Part shown: piece after piece, positions 15,079 to 21,631 of the stretch
Numbering within the stretch: the first letter of the stretch is position 1
How the letters are laid out: every line of letters begins with the position of its first letter
Virus record (IMG/VR): IMGVR_UViG_3300026512_000041
Location: 1 to 35,653 of that record
Direction: 5' to 3' (one strand)
Length of the DNA stretch: 35,653 bases
Source: a virus
Program-made: the position numbers and the translations under genes
The notes under the pieces: generated by a model
The model's database searches: none
The model's input: the letters and a program-made list of their open reading frames with translations, nothing else
Told to the model about the DNA's origin: nothing

Positions 15079-15858
15079 TTATTCCTCCTTTCTTTCATTT
15101 TCTTGGTCTGATTGCCCTCTATGTTCCATCTCTCGCAAAGACTTCTCCAACTCTTCTATGACTGTAGATGCTTCTTCTTTTGTAAGCTCCTTAGAAGAAT
15201 TAATATTCCTACCTATTATGTCTCTTACAATAGTAAGCTTCATATCTCTATTTGTAATTTTAAGCTTTGAAAACAATACCTGGATCTTTTTCAATTGAGC
15301 TCCTGTTATAGAAAGGTCATGTGAGCTGGTGTTATTCTCTTGTGGTAAATTCTCACTTGTAATGTCTGTTATCTCCTCTGCTATGTAAGGCATACCACCC
15401 AAGTCTTCTGGAAAAGCAAGCCTGAAGCCTTGAGCAATAGCTACTTTCTTTAACATAAAATGAGGCATGGTCTTCCAAGATGCCTGCCCTTTATCAAATT
15501 CTCTTCTATAAACTTCCCATACAAAGGGGTGAGATCTGTCCTTTCTATAGATGGTGATTACTGCTCTTTCTGTTGGTTTCCCCATATCCACTATTTTTAC
15601 TTCCCAACCATCAAGAAGACCTGTCCTTTCTGCACGCTTCAAATAGGTTTCATACCCCACTATTATCTGCCCTGGATTGTTACCATATTTGACAAAGTGG
15701 ATTTCTCTCTTAAAGGGGTTAAGCCCATAGGATTTGGCAATGTTTACAAACATAAACAACTCTTTATTATTTGCCCCTGGTGCAATATATTTTTTAATAT
15801 CCTCAATATTTAACTCCATATCCTTTTCTTGTGGTTTTAAAGATGTAACTTCTCCCAT
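15079..15858 (-). CDS. recT: Single-strand annealing recombinase, RecT/Bet family
   Basis: A 259-residue protein with the family core: GLNPFKREIHFVKYG (45-59), YLKRAERTGLLDGWEV (72-87), and WKTMPHFMLKKVAIAQGFR (128-146) followed by FPEDLGGMPYIAEE. These segments are characteristic of the Bet branch of the RecT/Red-beta annealases. Such proteins coat single-stranded DNA left by the partner exonuclease and anneal it to complementary strands, driving recombination-dependent replication and concatemer formation. The C-terminal 90 residues are charged and probably mediate partner contacts. It directly follows the RecB-like exonuclease gene, 17 bases apart, giving a Red-alpha/Red-beta type pair. 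Good AAGGAGG-type site upstream. Confidence 0.93.
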   Translation of the reverse strand: MGEVTSLKPQEKDMELNIEDIKKYIAPGANNKELFMFVNIAKSYGLNPFKREIHFVKYGNNPGQIIVGYETYLKRAERTGLLDGWEVKIVDMGKPTERAVITIYRKDRSHPFVWEVYRREFDKGQASWKTMPHFMLKKVAIAQGFRLAFPEDLGGMPYIAEEITDITSENLPQENNTSSHDLSITGAQLKKIQVLFSKLKITNRDMKLTIVRDIIGRNINSSKELTKEEASTVIEELEKSLREMEHRGQSDQENERKEE

Positions 15859-15875
15859 TTCAAACCCTCCTTTTT

Positions 15876-16571
15876 TTATTTTGGATAATTAGGATGCCTC
15901 AGATACCAGAGCTTGAGCAGGCACATAAATATTTCTTCCGCCTGCTCCCTCTGGGCAGTCAGGTCATACCAATCTGGATAACCTGTCTCCTTATCCAGCC
16001 TGAGTATCCCCATCCCCTCTACACCTTCTACACAGCGACTATAAGCCGATAACTGATATGTCCACTCTTCATAAGGCTTATTGCCTCGTGGTTGTTTGCT
16101 GGTTTTGAAATCCACAATATACACTTTTCCATCAAGCTGGCATAACAGGTCTAAAGTGCCACCATATAGCCCTTCCGAATCATAAATAGTATACTCCACT
16201 TTAATCGGTTTAAGCTTGTGTTGATCTTTCCACTCCAGAAAAGCTATAAAACCAGCAAGCACCCGATCATCGGTAATAACAGGCTCTTTGCCTGTTTTAA
16301 GATAATACTCTATAGCATGATGCACTGCAGAACCCACATCTAACGCATCCTGACTGACTTTTCTGAAATTCCGCTTTGCACTTTCAAGTAAGCTGAATAG
16401 TTCTTCTTTTGTAAGAGAGTCAGGGAGGTTCTGTCTGATATACTCAACAGTGCATTCTGCTGCCCACCATGTCAACGCTCCGCTTTTATCAAGTTGTCCT
16501 ATTATGCCTGTAGGAGATGGGACTTTTTTTCCATGTTTTGGATGTCTGTAAAAACGTCCATTATTCGACAT
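15876..16571 (-). CDS. RecB-like PD-(D/E)XK exonuclease, partner of RecT
   Basis: A 231-residue nuclease. The catalytic pattern is complete: a GSAVHHAIE helix (His84, Glu88), Glu126 in VEYTIY, GGTLDLLC (Asp141), VDFKTSK (Asp154, Lys156) and QLSAY (Gln173, Tyr177). This is the arrangement of RecB/Cas4/AddB-type exonuclease domains. It would resect duplex ends to give the single strands used by the annealase encoded next. I place the start at 16571 because AAGGAGGATAAC precedes it; a longer frame to 16634 overlaps the upstream small gene and lacks a site. No Cys cluster typical of Cas4 iron-sulphur forms is present. Confidence 0.9.
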   Translation of the reverse strand: MSNNGRFYRHPKHGKKVPSPTGIIGQLDKSGALTWWAAECTVEYIRQNLPDSLTKEELFSLLESAKRNFRKVSQDALDVGSAVHHAIEYYLKTGKEPVITDDRVLAGFIAFLEWKDQHKLKPIKVEYTIYDSEGLYGGTLDLLCQLDGKVYIVDFKTSKQPRGNKPYEEWTYQLSAYSRCVEGVEGMGILRLDKETGYPDWYDLTAQREQAEEIFMCLLKLWYLRHPNYPK

Positions 16572-16585
16572 GTTATCCTCCTTTC

Positions 16586-16720
16586 TTAAAGTAAAACTCC
16601 AAGCATAAACACTAATCCCACTAAAATACTCCAAAAAATCCTACGCCTTTTTAAAGCTTTTCTGTAAGATGCCTTTTCCAGATACCTTAGCGCCTTTTCT
16701 TGCCTTAACCTGATGTCCAT
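16586..16720 (-). CDS. Small single-membrane-segment protein, 44 aa
   Basis: Starts with ATG preceded by AAAGGAGGTGATTTA and is the first gene of the leftward unit, about 30 bases from the predicted transcript start. Residues 1-27 are basic and helical; residues 29-44 are hydrophobic (IFWSILVGLVFMLGVLL), ending at the C-terminus. It would be a C-tail-anchored inner-membrane protein with its basic part in the cytoplasm. Early phage peptides of this kind often act on host functions or exclude other phages, but nothing here shows which. Confidence 0.65.
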   Translation of the reverse strand: MDIRLRQEKALRYLEKASYRKALKRRRIFWSILVGLVFMLGVLL

Positions 16721-16755
16721 TAAATCACCTCCTTTCTCTATTTTGTTTTGTGAAG

Positions 16756-16784
16756 ATAATAAACTACAAAATTCAATTTGTCAA
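16756..16784 (-). promoter_or_regulatory. Leftward early promoter
   Basis: On the - strand a perfect TTGACA (16779-16784) and TATTAT (16756-16761) are 17 bases apart. The predicted start is about 25-30 bases before the first gene of the leftward unit. The -35 box lies inside an operator-like TTGTCAA/TTGACAA element. Confidence 0.82.
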
Positions 16785-16845
16785 GAAAAAATTACAAGAA
16801 AAAATTACTTGACAATTTCGTTTTTATTCTTTATTTTCTTGTCAA
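16777..16845. promoter_or_regulatory. Operator cluster between divergent promoters
   Basis: Three copies of TTGTCAA/TTGACAA-type half-sites are centred near 16781, 16812 and 16842. The first two are in inverted orientation and cover the -35 boxes of the two divergent promoters; the third lies just after the rightward -10. Between the first two is a 13-base tandem repeat, caagaaaaaatta (16782-16794 and 16795-16807). The likely ligand is the Cro-like protein encoded immediately to the right. Confidence 0.65.
16809..16837 (+). promoter_or_regulatory. Rightward early promoter
   Basis: TTGACA (16809-16814) and TATTTT (16832-16837) are 17 bases apart. They lie about 30 bases before the Cro-like gene, which has an AGGGAG ribosome binding site. 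This promoter is divergent from the leftward one and shares its operators. Confidence 0.75.
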
Positions 16846-16869
16846 TAAATAACAAAAGGGAGAAAAACA

Positions 16870-17079
16870 ATGCTGGAGTTAGATATTGAGAAAGTAAAAC
16901 AACTAATGAAACAGCAAAACCTAAACACCACAAAGCTAGCACTGAAGATGCAGATAGCAAGCCAGCAAGCAGTGGATTTGCTTAACAAGCGTAAAGCAAG
17001 CAACCGAACCCTAAAAACAATATCAAAGCTGGCTGATGCTCTCGGAGTACCATGTAAAGAAATCCTAAGGGAAGTGTAA
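16870..17079 (+). CDS. Cro/CI-type helix-turn-helix regulator, 69 aa
   Basis: A compact five-helix protein of the lambda-Cro/CI class: TTKLALKMQIASQQAVDLL is the helix-turn-helix (about 20-38), followed by KASNRTLKTISKLADALGV, the usual third and fourth helices. It has no oligomerisation or cleavage domain, so it is the size of a Cro or of a small repressor. It is the first gene after the rightward promoter and next to the operator cluster, so it probably controls both divergent promoters. The stop overlaps the next ATG (TAATG). No second, longer repressor is present in the window. Confidence 0.85.
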   Translation: MLELDIEKVKQLMKQQNLNTTKLALKMQIASQQAVDLLNKRKASNRTLKTISKLADALGVPCKEILREV

Positions 17080-17276
17080 TGGATGCAGAAAAATGACTTA
17101 AAGAAAATACTTTCCGCTGTCCTATCTTAAACGCCCGCATCTCTAAAAAGCAGTGTCTTGAAATGCAGTCCCGCCCATCTATGCAAGAATGGTTGTCTTT
17201 ATTCAGAAGTAAATACGACTGGGTTAATCCTCGTCCTGAGGGTTGCCCCTGTAAACAGGGGCTAAAACTTTTTTAA
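17079..17276 (+). pseudogene. Four-cysteine zinc-binding-type gene interrupted by an early TGA
   Basis: The ATG at 17079 overlaps the preceding stop (TAATG), the coupling used throughout this phage, but the sixth codon is TGA (17094-17096). After it the same frame runs open for 59 codons to TAA at 17274. The downstream product contains FRCPILNARIS, KKQC and GCPC, giving four cysteines spaced like a small zinc-binding domain, and SLFRSKYDWVNPRPEG. That pattern looks selected, not random. Explanations are a recent nonsense mutation (for example from TGG), a sequencing error, stop readthrough, or an unusual start codon after the TGA. TGA is used as a normal stop elsewhere, so code reassignment is unlikely. 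Not a known family to me. Confidence 0.55.
17245..17274 (+). terminator. Rho-independent terminator after the Cro-like gene
   Basis: A perfect seven-pair stem, GCCCCTG (17245-17251) and CAGGGGC (17256-17262) with a TAAA loop, is followed after six bases by six T. It overlaps the last codons of the interrupted zinc-binding frame. It would end or attenuate the first rightward transcript before the origin-like region. Confidence 0.8.
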
Positions 17277-17280
17277 AATA

Positions 17281-17503
17281 CCCTCTCAGACTTTCATATT
17301 TCAATTCTGAGCATAGGGTAAAGCAAAACAAGTAAAAATATATGTCTGAAATTTAGTAACGCTGTTCTGATACCTTTTCGTGCGTTATAAGGCAAAATAG
17401 CTGTTTTTATTTTGCTAACTTAAGACAAAAAGATCACTTAAAAATTTGACATTAAACTCCCCTTACTCTACTTGCTAAAGTAATACAGGTTATAGGGAGG
17501 ATA
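17281..17503. other. Non-coding stretch with hairpins, upstream of the repeat array
   Basis: No gene with a plausible start was seen. Two inverted repeats stand out: CCCTCTCAGA (17281-17290) pairing with TCTGAG and AGGG (17306-17318) across a three-base bulge, and GCAAAATA (17392-17399) with TATTTTGC (17408-17415). A TTGACA near 17442 has no good -10 box. The stretch may be part of the origin or a structured leader. Confidence 0.4.
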
Positions 17504-17695
17504 GTTTATAGGTTTAAAAAAATAAAATATTTAATAATATTAAATACTTATTTATAAACTATATATGGTTTAAATATAGTTTAAACATAGTTTAAACTGG
17601 TTTAAACCATATATAAACCATATATAAACTATATATAGTTTATAATTTATCTTTTAAAAACCTTGTTAATAAACGATTCTCTACTGGGTAAACCC
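17504..17695. repeat. Helically phased GTTTAAA/GTTTATA array (origin or partition-site candidate)
   Basis: Heptads of GTTTAAA or GTTTATA, in both orientations, occur at 17504, 17512, 17553 (reverse), 17568, 17579, 17590, 17600, 17612 (reverse), 17623 (reverse) and 17638. The central ones are 11, 11 and 10 bases apart and the two reverse copies 11 apart, so they fall on one face of the helix. The core is almost pure A/T with a long dyad (TATATATGGTTTA against TAAACCATATATA). A perfect palindrome, GGGTAAACCC, lies at 17686-17695, and a C-run and T-run follow at 17704-17723. It precedes the replication genes and a ribbon-helix-helix gene, consistent with an origin, an operator array, or a partition site. 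Confidence 0.75.
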
Positions 17696-17749
17696 ATAAA
17701 CTACCCCCCCCCTCTTTTTTTTTATTTATATAAGAACACGAAAAAAAAG

Positions 17750-17778
17750 TTGACTTAAGAAGTTAGGTATAATATTAT
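17750..17778 (+). promoter_or_regulatory. Promoter of the replication genes
   Basis: TTGACT (17750-17755) and TATTAT (17773-17778) are 17 bases apart. The predicted start lies about 25 bases before the ribbon-helix-helix gene, which has an AGGAG site. It sits just downstream of the repeat array. Confidence 0.75.
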
Positions 17779-17809
17779 ATCAGCAAAAATATTTTTAGGA
17801 GATAAAAAA

Positions 17810-17989
17810 ATGGGCAGAAAAATGAATTTAAAAGGAAAAAAAATAGAAACTATAGTCTTTAGAATGGAGAGCGAAAAAGCTCAGCGTTTGAGGTTGGTTG
17901 CTGTAAAGGAAAAGAAGTCTATAAGCAAACTACTGAACGAGTTAGTAGATAAATATCTGGAGCAGAAAGGTGAAAGCAACTTTAATTAA
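17810..17989 (+). CDS. Ribbon-helix-helix DNA-binding protein, 59 aa
   Basis: A basic N-terminus is followed by a short beta-strand (KIETIVFRM, 11-19), helix A (SEKAQRLRLVAVKEKK) and helix B (SISKLLNELVDKYLEQKG), the CopG/Arc/ParG arrangement. Such dimers bind direct or inverted repeats of about seven to eleven bases. The array of GTTTAAA heptads lies just upstream, so this is the best candidate to bind it, either repressing its own unit or acting in plasmid-style partition or origin control. An AGGAG site precedes the ATG. The 3' end overlaps the helicase gene by 20 bases. Confidence 0.8.
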   Translation: MGRKMNLKGKKIETIVFRMESEKAQRLRLVAVKEKKSISKLLNELVDKYLEQKGESNFN

Positions 17990-19277
17990 ACTACATAAAA
18001 AAGTTAAACGATCGCCTTTTGGATTAAATATCAACTTTAAAACTGATAACAGTTTACTGTTGGAAGTTGAGGTTACAAATATAAAAATCCATGATTCTGG
18101 TGAAATTACTTCCTTGCTTAGAGCAACCTCATACATAGCTCAAAGAAATGTTACGCAGTTTTATATTGTCAGTTATAACAGACCCCGGTCCTATGCTACT
18201 TTCAGGAAAGAGCTGGAAAAAGATTTAGGATTAAATCTTATAAAGTCGCAATGTGATATTCCTGAAGTAATCAGGCAAGAGGTTTACAGTTATTTACAGA
18301 GTTTGGATTATGTAGAGGAGCTATCTTATAAGGATAACTTTAAACCGCCTAAATGGATGATAGAGCCTCTAATTTATAAAGGAAGGTCTACACTTTTATA
18401 TGCACCTAAAGCAAGCGGTAAAACTTTGCTTGGGTGTATTATATCAGCTAATCTGGAAAATCCAGAAATTTCATATCCTTTCAATAAGCAAAAAGCGAGA
18501 GTTTTGTATTTAGATTGGGAAGGTTCAAAAGATGAGTTTGGATATAAATTAGTAAAAGTTTTTGATTATTATAAGAGACAAGGAATAAATTTTAGCCCTT
18601 CCTTTCCTCTTTATCGGAGATGTATTCAGCGGTTTGCAAAAGATATTTATTTTATTCGTCGGATTATTTATGAGAAGAAAGTAGATTTTATAATTATCGA
18701 TAGCCTTGTGCCTGCTGTTGGTGGAGTGACTAATGATGCCAAAGTAGCAGGCGAGTTTTTTGAGGTAGCCAATGCTTTAAATAGTCAGGGTATAAGTTTT
18801 TTGATTTTTACCCATGTGGCTAAAAGCAATATTGAGTCGGATAATAGTGACTATACTTGGATAGGATCAGTAATGTTCGGTAATTATGCCAGATCAGTTT
18901 GGGCGCTAAAAACAGATAGGATAGACAATAAGCTGTTTATAACTTTGTCATGTAGATACAACAATATAGATGCTGTCAAACCACCTTTTGATGTTACAAT
19001 TGAATTTGGAAACAGTGCGTCAGATATTCAAGAAATACAGTATAATTTAGAAACTGCGAGAGTTGATTTGTTGCCAGTTGCACAGCAGGTTAAACATTAC
19101 CTTAAAGATGGAGCAAAAAGCATTGATCAGCTTGCAGAGGAGATATATGGGGGCAATCCAGATAGCGGAAAAATACAATACATAAGGAACTTACTTAATA
19201 GAATGAAAAAAAGAAATGAGGTAGTAAAGTTAAAAAATAGCAAATGGGGGTTAATAACCGATGATGTTCCTTTCTGA
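17970..19277 (+). CDS. RepA/DnaB-like hexameric helicase ATPase (RecA fold)
   Basis: A 435-residue protein. Residues about 1-130 are a partner or DNA-contact domain; the RecA-fold ATPase follows with Walker A APKASGKT (about 146-153), a Walker B segment DFIIIDSL (about 240-247) and ISFLIFTHVAKSN (about 278-290), the third motif of the RepA/KaiC-type ATPases. The last 70 residues (SIDQLAEEIYGG ... RNLLNRMKKRNEVVKL) resemble a winged helix. It is most likely the replicative helicase or helicase loader acting at the adjacent origin. The start is GTG within the preceding gene, with GGAG about nine bases upstream. Its stop overlaps the zinc-protein start. Confidence 0.82.
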   Translation: MKATLIKLHKKVKRSPFGLNINFKTDNSLLLEVEVTNIKIHDSGEITSLLRATSYIAQRNVTQFYIVSYNRPRSYATFRKELEKDLGLNLIKSQCDIPEVIRQEVYSYLQSLDYVEELSYKDNFKPPKWMIEPLIYKGRSTLLYAPKASGKTLLGCIISANLENPEISYPFNKQKARVLYLDWEGSKDEFGYKLVKVFDYYKRQGINFSPSFPLYRRCIQRFAKDIYFIRRIIYEKKVDFIIIDSLVPAVGGVTNDAKVAGEFFEVANALNSQGISFLIFTHVAKSNIESDNSDYTWIGSVMFGNYARSVWALKTDRIDNKLFITLSCRYNNIDAVKPPFDVTIEFGNSASDIQEIQYNLETARVDLLPVAQQVKHYLKDGAKSIDQLAEEIYGGNPDSGKIQYIRNLLNRMKKRNEVVKLKNSKWGLITDDVPF

Positions 19278-20040
19278 AATACAGAGAAGGTATGGTGGGT
19301 TTATTGTTAATGGGAAATTAGTTTTGCAGTGTCCTTTTCATGACAGGGTTTACCCTACAGCTTATATATGGGAAGAAGGAGGAGAAATTAAAGCTCAGTG
19401 TAAAATAGGATGCAGTGAAGAAAGATTGCTGGATTATTTTTTAGGGGGCAAAAAGAAGATTCATTATGCAATACCAGACGAGAAAGTTGATAATGTCGTA
19501 GTTGATTTGGGTTTATCAACAAAAGAATGCAAATTGATGCATAAGAGATATATACAGGGCCGTTTAAATGAGTTAGAGGATCTTAAAAAGCAGATATTAA
19601 GTTTAAATAGAAAATTGCGAGCAATATATTTTCAAAACATATCGGTATCAGTTAAGGTTTTTTGGGAAATAAATCGGGGTATAGCTTTGACGAATATATT
19701 TTTAAAAGTAATTGATTCAGAAAAAAAGCGTTTAAAAAAGTATTTTGATAACTACAAAGTGATAGATTTACAGAAAAGATTTGTTAGTAGGAATTCATTG
19801 ACAGACGAAATGATTAAAGAAGCAAGGCAAATTTCCGTAGAACTTTTGTATCCTTTTAAGAAGGGAAAAGCAATTTGCCCTTTTCATCCTGATACTAAGC
19901 CATCTCTTGTAGTTTGGAAAAAGCGTAACTTAATTCATTGTTTTGGGTGTAACAGAACTTGGGATGCTATAAGTTTTATACAGGAATTAAAACAATTATC
20001 TTTTAAAGAAGCTGTCTTATGGTTAATTAATTTGAAATAG
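19261..20040 (+). CDS. Primase-like protein with two CHC2-type zinc ribbons and no catalytic core
   Basis: A 259-residue protein. The N-terminal ribbon has CPFH (Cys24, His27) with Cys47 and Cys51; the C-terminal ribbon has CPFHPDTKPS (Cys206, His209) with CFGC (Cys227, Cys230), followed by WDAISFIQEL, the typical end of a DnaG zinc domain. About 150 helical residues separate them. The TOPRIM catalytic domain of DnaG is absent, so it cannot make primers alone. It may bind single-stranded origin DNA and recruit host primase, or act with the helicase encoded upstream by overlap. The ATG at 19261 is followed by a second ATG at 19264; either could be used. Confidence 0.8.
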   Translation: MMFLSEIQRRYGGFIVNGKLVLQCPFHDRVYPTAYIWEEGGEIKAQCKIGCSEERLLDYFLGGKKKIHYAIPDEKVDNVVVDLGLSTKECKLMHKRYIQGRLNELEDLKKQILSLNRKLRAIYFQNISVSVKVFWEINRGIALTNIFLKVIDSEKKRLKKYFDNYKVIDLQKRFVSRNSLTDEMIKEARQISVELLYPFKKGKAICPFHPDTKPSLVVWKKRNLIHCFGCNRTWDAISFIQELKQLSFKEAVLWLINLK

Positions 20041-20073
20041 TGTTTTTTAATTATCTTAAAAGGAGGGTTAGTT

Positions 20074-20655
20074 ATGGCAGGTTACGATTTAACAGACATT
20101 ATTAAATCAGAAAGACCTTTGCAGATAGCCATTTGTGGGGCGCATGGGGTAGGCAAAACCACGCTGGCTAAAAAACTTGCTGATGAGCTGAAGGCTAAAT
20201 ATGTTTTAGGAGTGACGAGAGAACTGGTAGAGTTGCTTAATTTTGATTGGAAAGAGGAACATGAGGAATATGTAGCCAAGTTTGAGGAAGCTATTTATTA
20301 CTGGTATAAGTTTGTTTTTGGATACCTCAGTGACCATAATTGCAGTTATGTGGCTGACAGAAGTCTTTATGATGTTGCGGCATATTGTTTGTGGCATTGC
20401 GTAAAAAATCCACCTTACAGGACCTATATCTGGGATGTTTATAATCTGGTATTGAATCATATTGCTGGACAGGGAAGTTATCATAACTTGATATTATTCT
20501 ACACAACAGAAGGTTTAATGGCGGATAGCTGTCAGTTATTTATAGAAGCAACGATAAGAGAGCTTTTATGGCGTTATGAGGAAGATACAAAGCCTGTTCT
20601 TACAATAAAAAGAGGGGATGAATTAAGGTTTGGCGGAAAAGTTATCAAAGTATAG
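20074..20655 (+). CDS. P-loop kinase of the AAA_28 / nucleotide-kinase type
   Basis: A 193-residue protein with Walker A GAHGVGKT (22-29), DRSLYDVAAY (95-104) as in deoxynucleoside kinases and NadR-type ribosylnicotinamide kinases, and a C-terminal lid region containing RELLWRYEE. The size matches phage nucleotide kinases. It probably phosphorylates a nucleotide or nucleoside for DNA synthesis; the exact substrate cannot be read. AAAGGAGGG precedes the ATG, and it begins a string of small early genes after the replication proteins. A role in nicotinamide salvage is the main alternative. Confidence 0.75.
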   Translation: MAGYDLTDIIKSERPLQIAICGAHGVGKTTLAKKLADELKAKYVLGVTRELVELLNFDWKEEHEEYVAKFEEAIYYWYKFVFGYLSDHNCSYVADRSLYDVAAYCLWHCVKNPPYRTYIWDVYNLVLNHIAGQGSYHNLILFYTTEGLMADSCQLFIEATIRELLWRYEEDTKPVLTIKRGDELRFGGKVIKV

Positions 20656-20665
20656 GAGGGTAACA

Positions 20666-20857
20666 ATGCAGATTGTTGAGACAAAGATTTTTACGATTTT
20701 TCTTGATCCACATGAAAAGATTGAAGAAGCTGAGCAAAGGCTTGAGGATTTAGGTTATAGGATTCTCGATGTAGAGCGGGTGGATAAAGGCGGAAGCACT
20801 CATTGTCAGCAACAGTGGGAGATTAGGGTGATTTTGTCCTGGGGGAAGGTGACATGA
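20666..20857 (+). CDS. Hypothetical protein, 63 aa
   Basis: I start it at ATG 20666 because TAGGAGGGTAACA lies directly before; an in-frame start at 20630 inside the kinase gene has no site. The product has a beta-alpha-beta pattern: an N-terminal strand (VETKIFTIFL), an acidic helix (EKIEEAEQRLEDLGYRILDVERV), and a basic C-terminal strand. It may be a small ferredoxin-like-fold protein. Its stop shares ATGA with the next start. Function unknown. Confidence 0.6.
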   Translation: MQIVETKIFTIFLDPHEKIEEAEQRLEDLGYRILDVERVDKGGSTHCQQQWEIRVILSWGKVT

Positions 20858-21069
20858 TTGCTGATAATGTAAAACAAATTCTTTTTGTTGGAGAAGTAGA
20901 AGAAGCAAAGAAGTATTACTCCAGCTGGTTTTTGATCAAGCAAGTGGGGTTAATGTTTGTTGGAGGTAAGTATGTCCCTGTTTTGCAAGTTTTGGTTAGT
21001 AGTTTAAAGGGAGAGCTAATAGACAGGCTGTATGGAAGGAGGGTGTTTACATGGGTGAGTCAAAATTAG
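20854..21069 (+). CDS. Hypothetical protein, 71 aa
   Basis: Translationally coupled to the preceding gene by an ATGA overlap, with GGGGGAAGGTGAC as the ribosome site. It is mixed alpha/beta: a helix with EEAKKYYSSWF, then hydrophobic strands (VGLMFVGGKYVPVLQVLV). No known motif or membrane segment is clear. It ends inside the RusA gene start region, overlapping it by 19 bases. Function unknown. Confidence 0.55.
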   Translation: MIADNVKQILFVGEVEEAKKYYSSWFLIKQVGLMFVGGKYVPVLQVLVSSLKGELIDRLYGRRVFTWVSQN

Positions 21070-21467
21070 AGCAAAGGGTTTTTATAGAGGGTCCTCTCCC
21101 TGGGATGAATTACATCATAGCTTTAGCAAAGGTGAGGCGGGGGAGATACAGCAAGTATGCACAGGAAAAGCGAGAGTGGGAAGAAAGAGTGATTTTTGTT
21201 TGTAAAGCACATAAACTTAAACCTGTGCAAGGCAGGGTATATTTTGACTTTATCTGGTATGAGAAAAACAAAAGGCGGGATCCTGATAATATTTCTGCAA
21301 GCAAGAAGTTTATCTTAGATGCGCTTGTTAAGGCTGGAATTTTACCTGACGATAACTGGAAGTATGTGGCGGGATTCAAGGATAGGTTTTGTGTTGCGGA
21401 CAATGGCAAAAGAGCAGGGGTATTGGTAATAATGAGGGAGGGTAAAAATGGATCGGGATCTGATTGA
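21051..21467 (+). CDS. rusA: RusA-family Holliday-junction resolvase
   Basis: A 138-residue protein, close to the usual RusA length of about 120. It has the family signature RRDPDNI (Asp77, Asp79), KKFILDALVKAGIL (Asp90) and PDDNWK (Asp100, Asp101); the metal-binding aspartates of RusA fall in these blocks. It would cut four-way junctions produced by recombination and by replication restart, giving linear concatemers suitable for packaging. It complements the annealase and exonuclease of the opposite strand. The start is ATG with GGAGGGTGTTTAC upstream. Confidence 0.9.
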   Translation: MGESKLEQRVFIEGPLPGMNYIIALAKVRRGRYSKYAQEKREWEERVIFVCKAHKLKPVQGRVYFDFIWYEKNKRRDPDNISASKKFILDALVKAGILPDDNWKYVAGFKDRFCVADNGKRAGVLVIMREGKNGSGSD

Positions 21468-21630
21468 AAGGTTTGGGTTTTTTATTTGTGGTATGGCTGG
21501 TTTGGTTTTAGGGAAGATTTTTGATATATCTGGCTTAGAATGGTTGGGGGCAATTTTATTTGTAGCAGGTTTTTTTAGGGAACAGTTTAAGGAAGCTCAA
21601 AGAAGAGGTAAGTTTGTAAAATTAATTTAA
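21448..21630 (+). CDS. Small membrane protein, 60 aa
   Basis: Two hydrophobic stretches, FGFFICGMAGLVLGKIF (about 9-25) and WLGAILFVAGFF (about 32-43), are followed by a basic C-terminus (KEAQRRGKFVKLI). This is a two-segment inner-membrane protein in which both ends probably face the cytoplasm. GGGAGGG lies upstream and the start is 20 bases inside the RusA gene. Function unknown; small early membrane proteins can modify the host envelope or exclude other phages. Confidence 0.6.
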   Translation: MDRDLIERFGFFICGMAGLVLGKIFDISGLEWLGAILFVAGFFREQFKEAQRRGKFVKLI

Positions 21631-21631
21631 G

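Noticed and set aside
14754-15813. Several + strand frames across the recombination unit
   Set aside because: They are shadows of well-supported leftward genes (glycine-loop protein and RecT) with no start signals.
15876-16634. Longer start of the exonuclease at 16634
   Set aside because: The extra residues overlap the 44-aa peptide gene in another frame, and the strong ribosome site fits the start at 16571.
16870-17079. Evidence for lysogeny from the Cro-like protein
   Set aside because: A single small helix-turn-helix protein is not sufficient; no integrase, attachment site or CI-type repressor was found.
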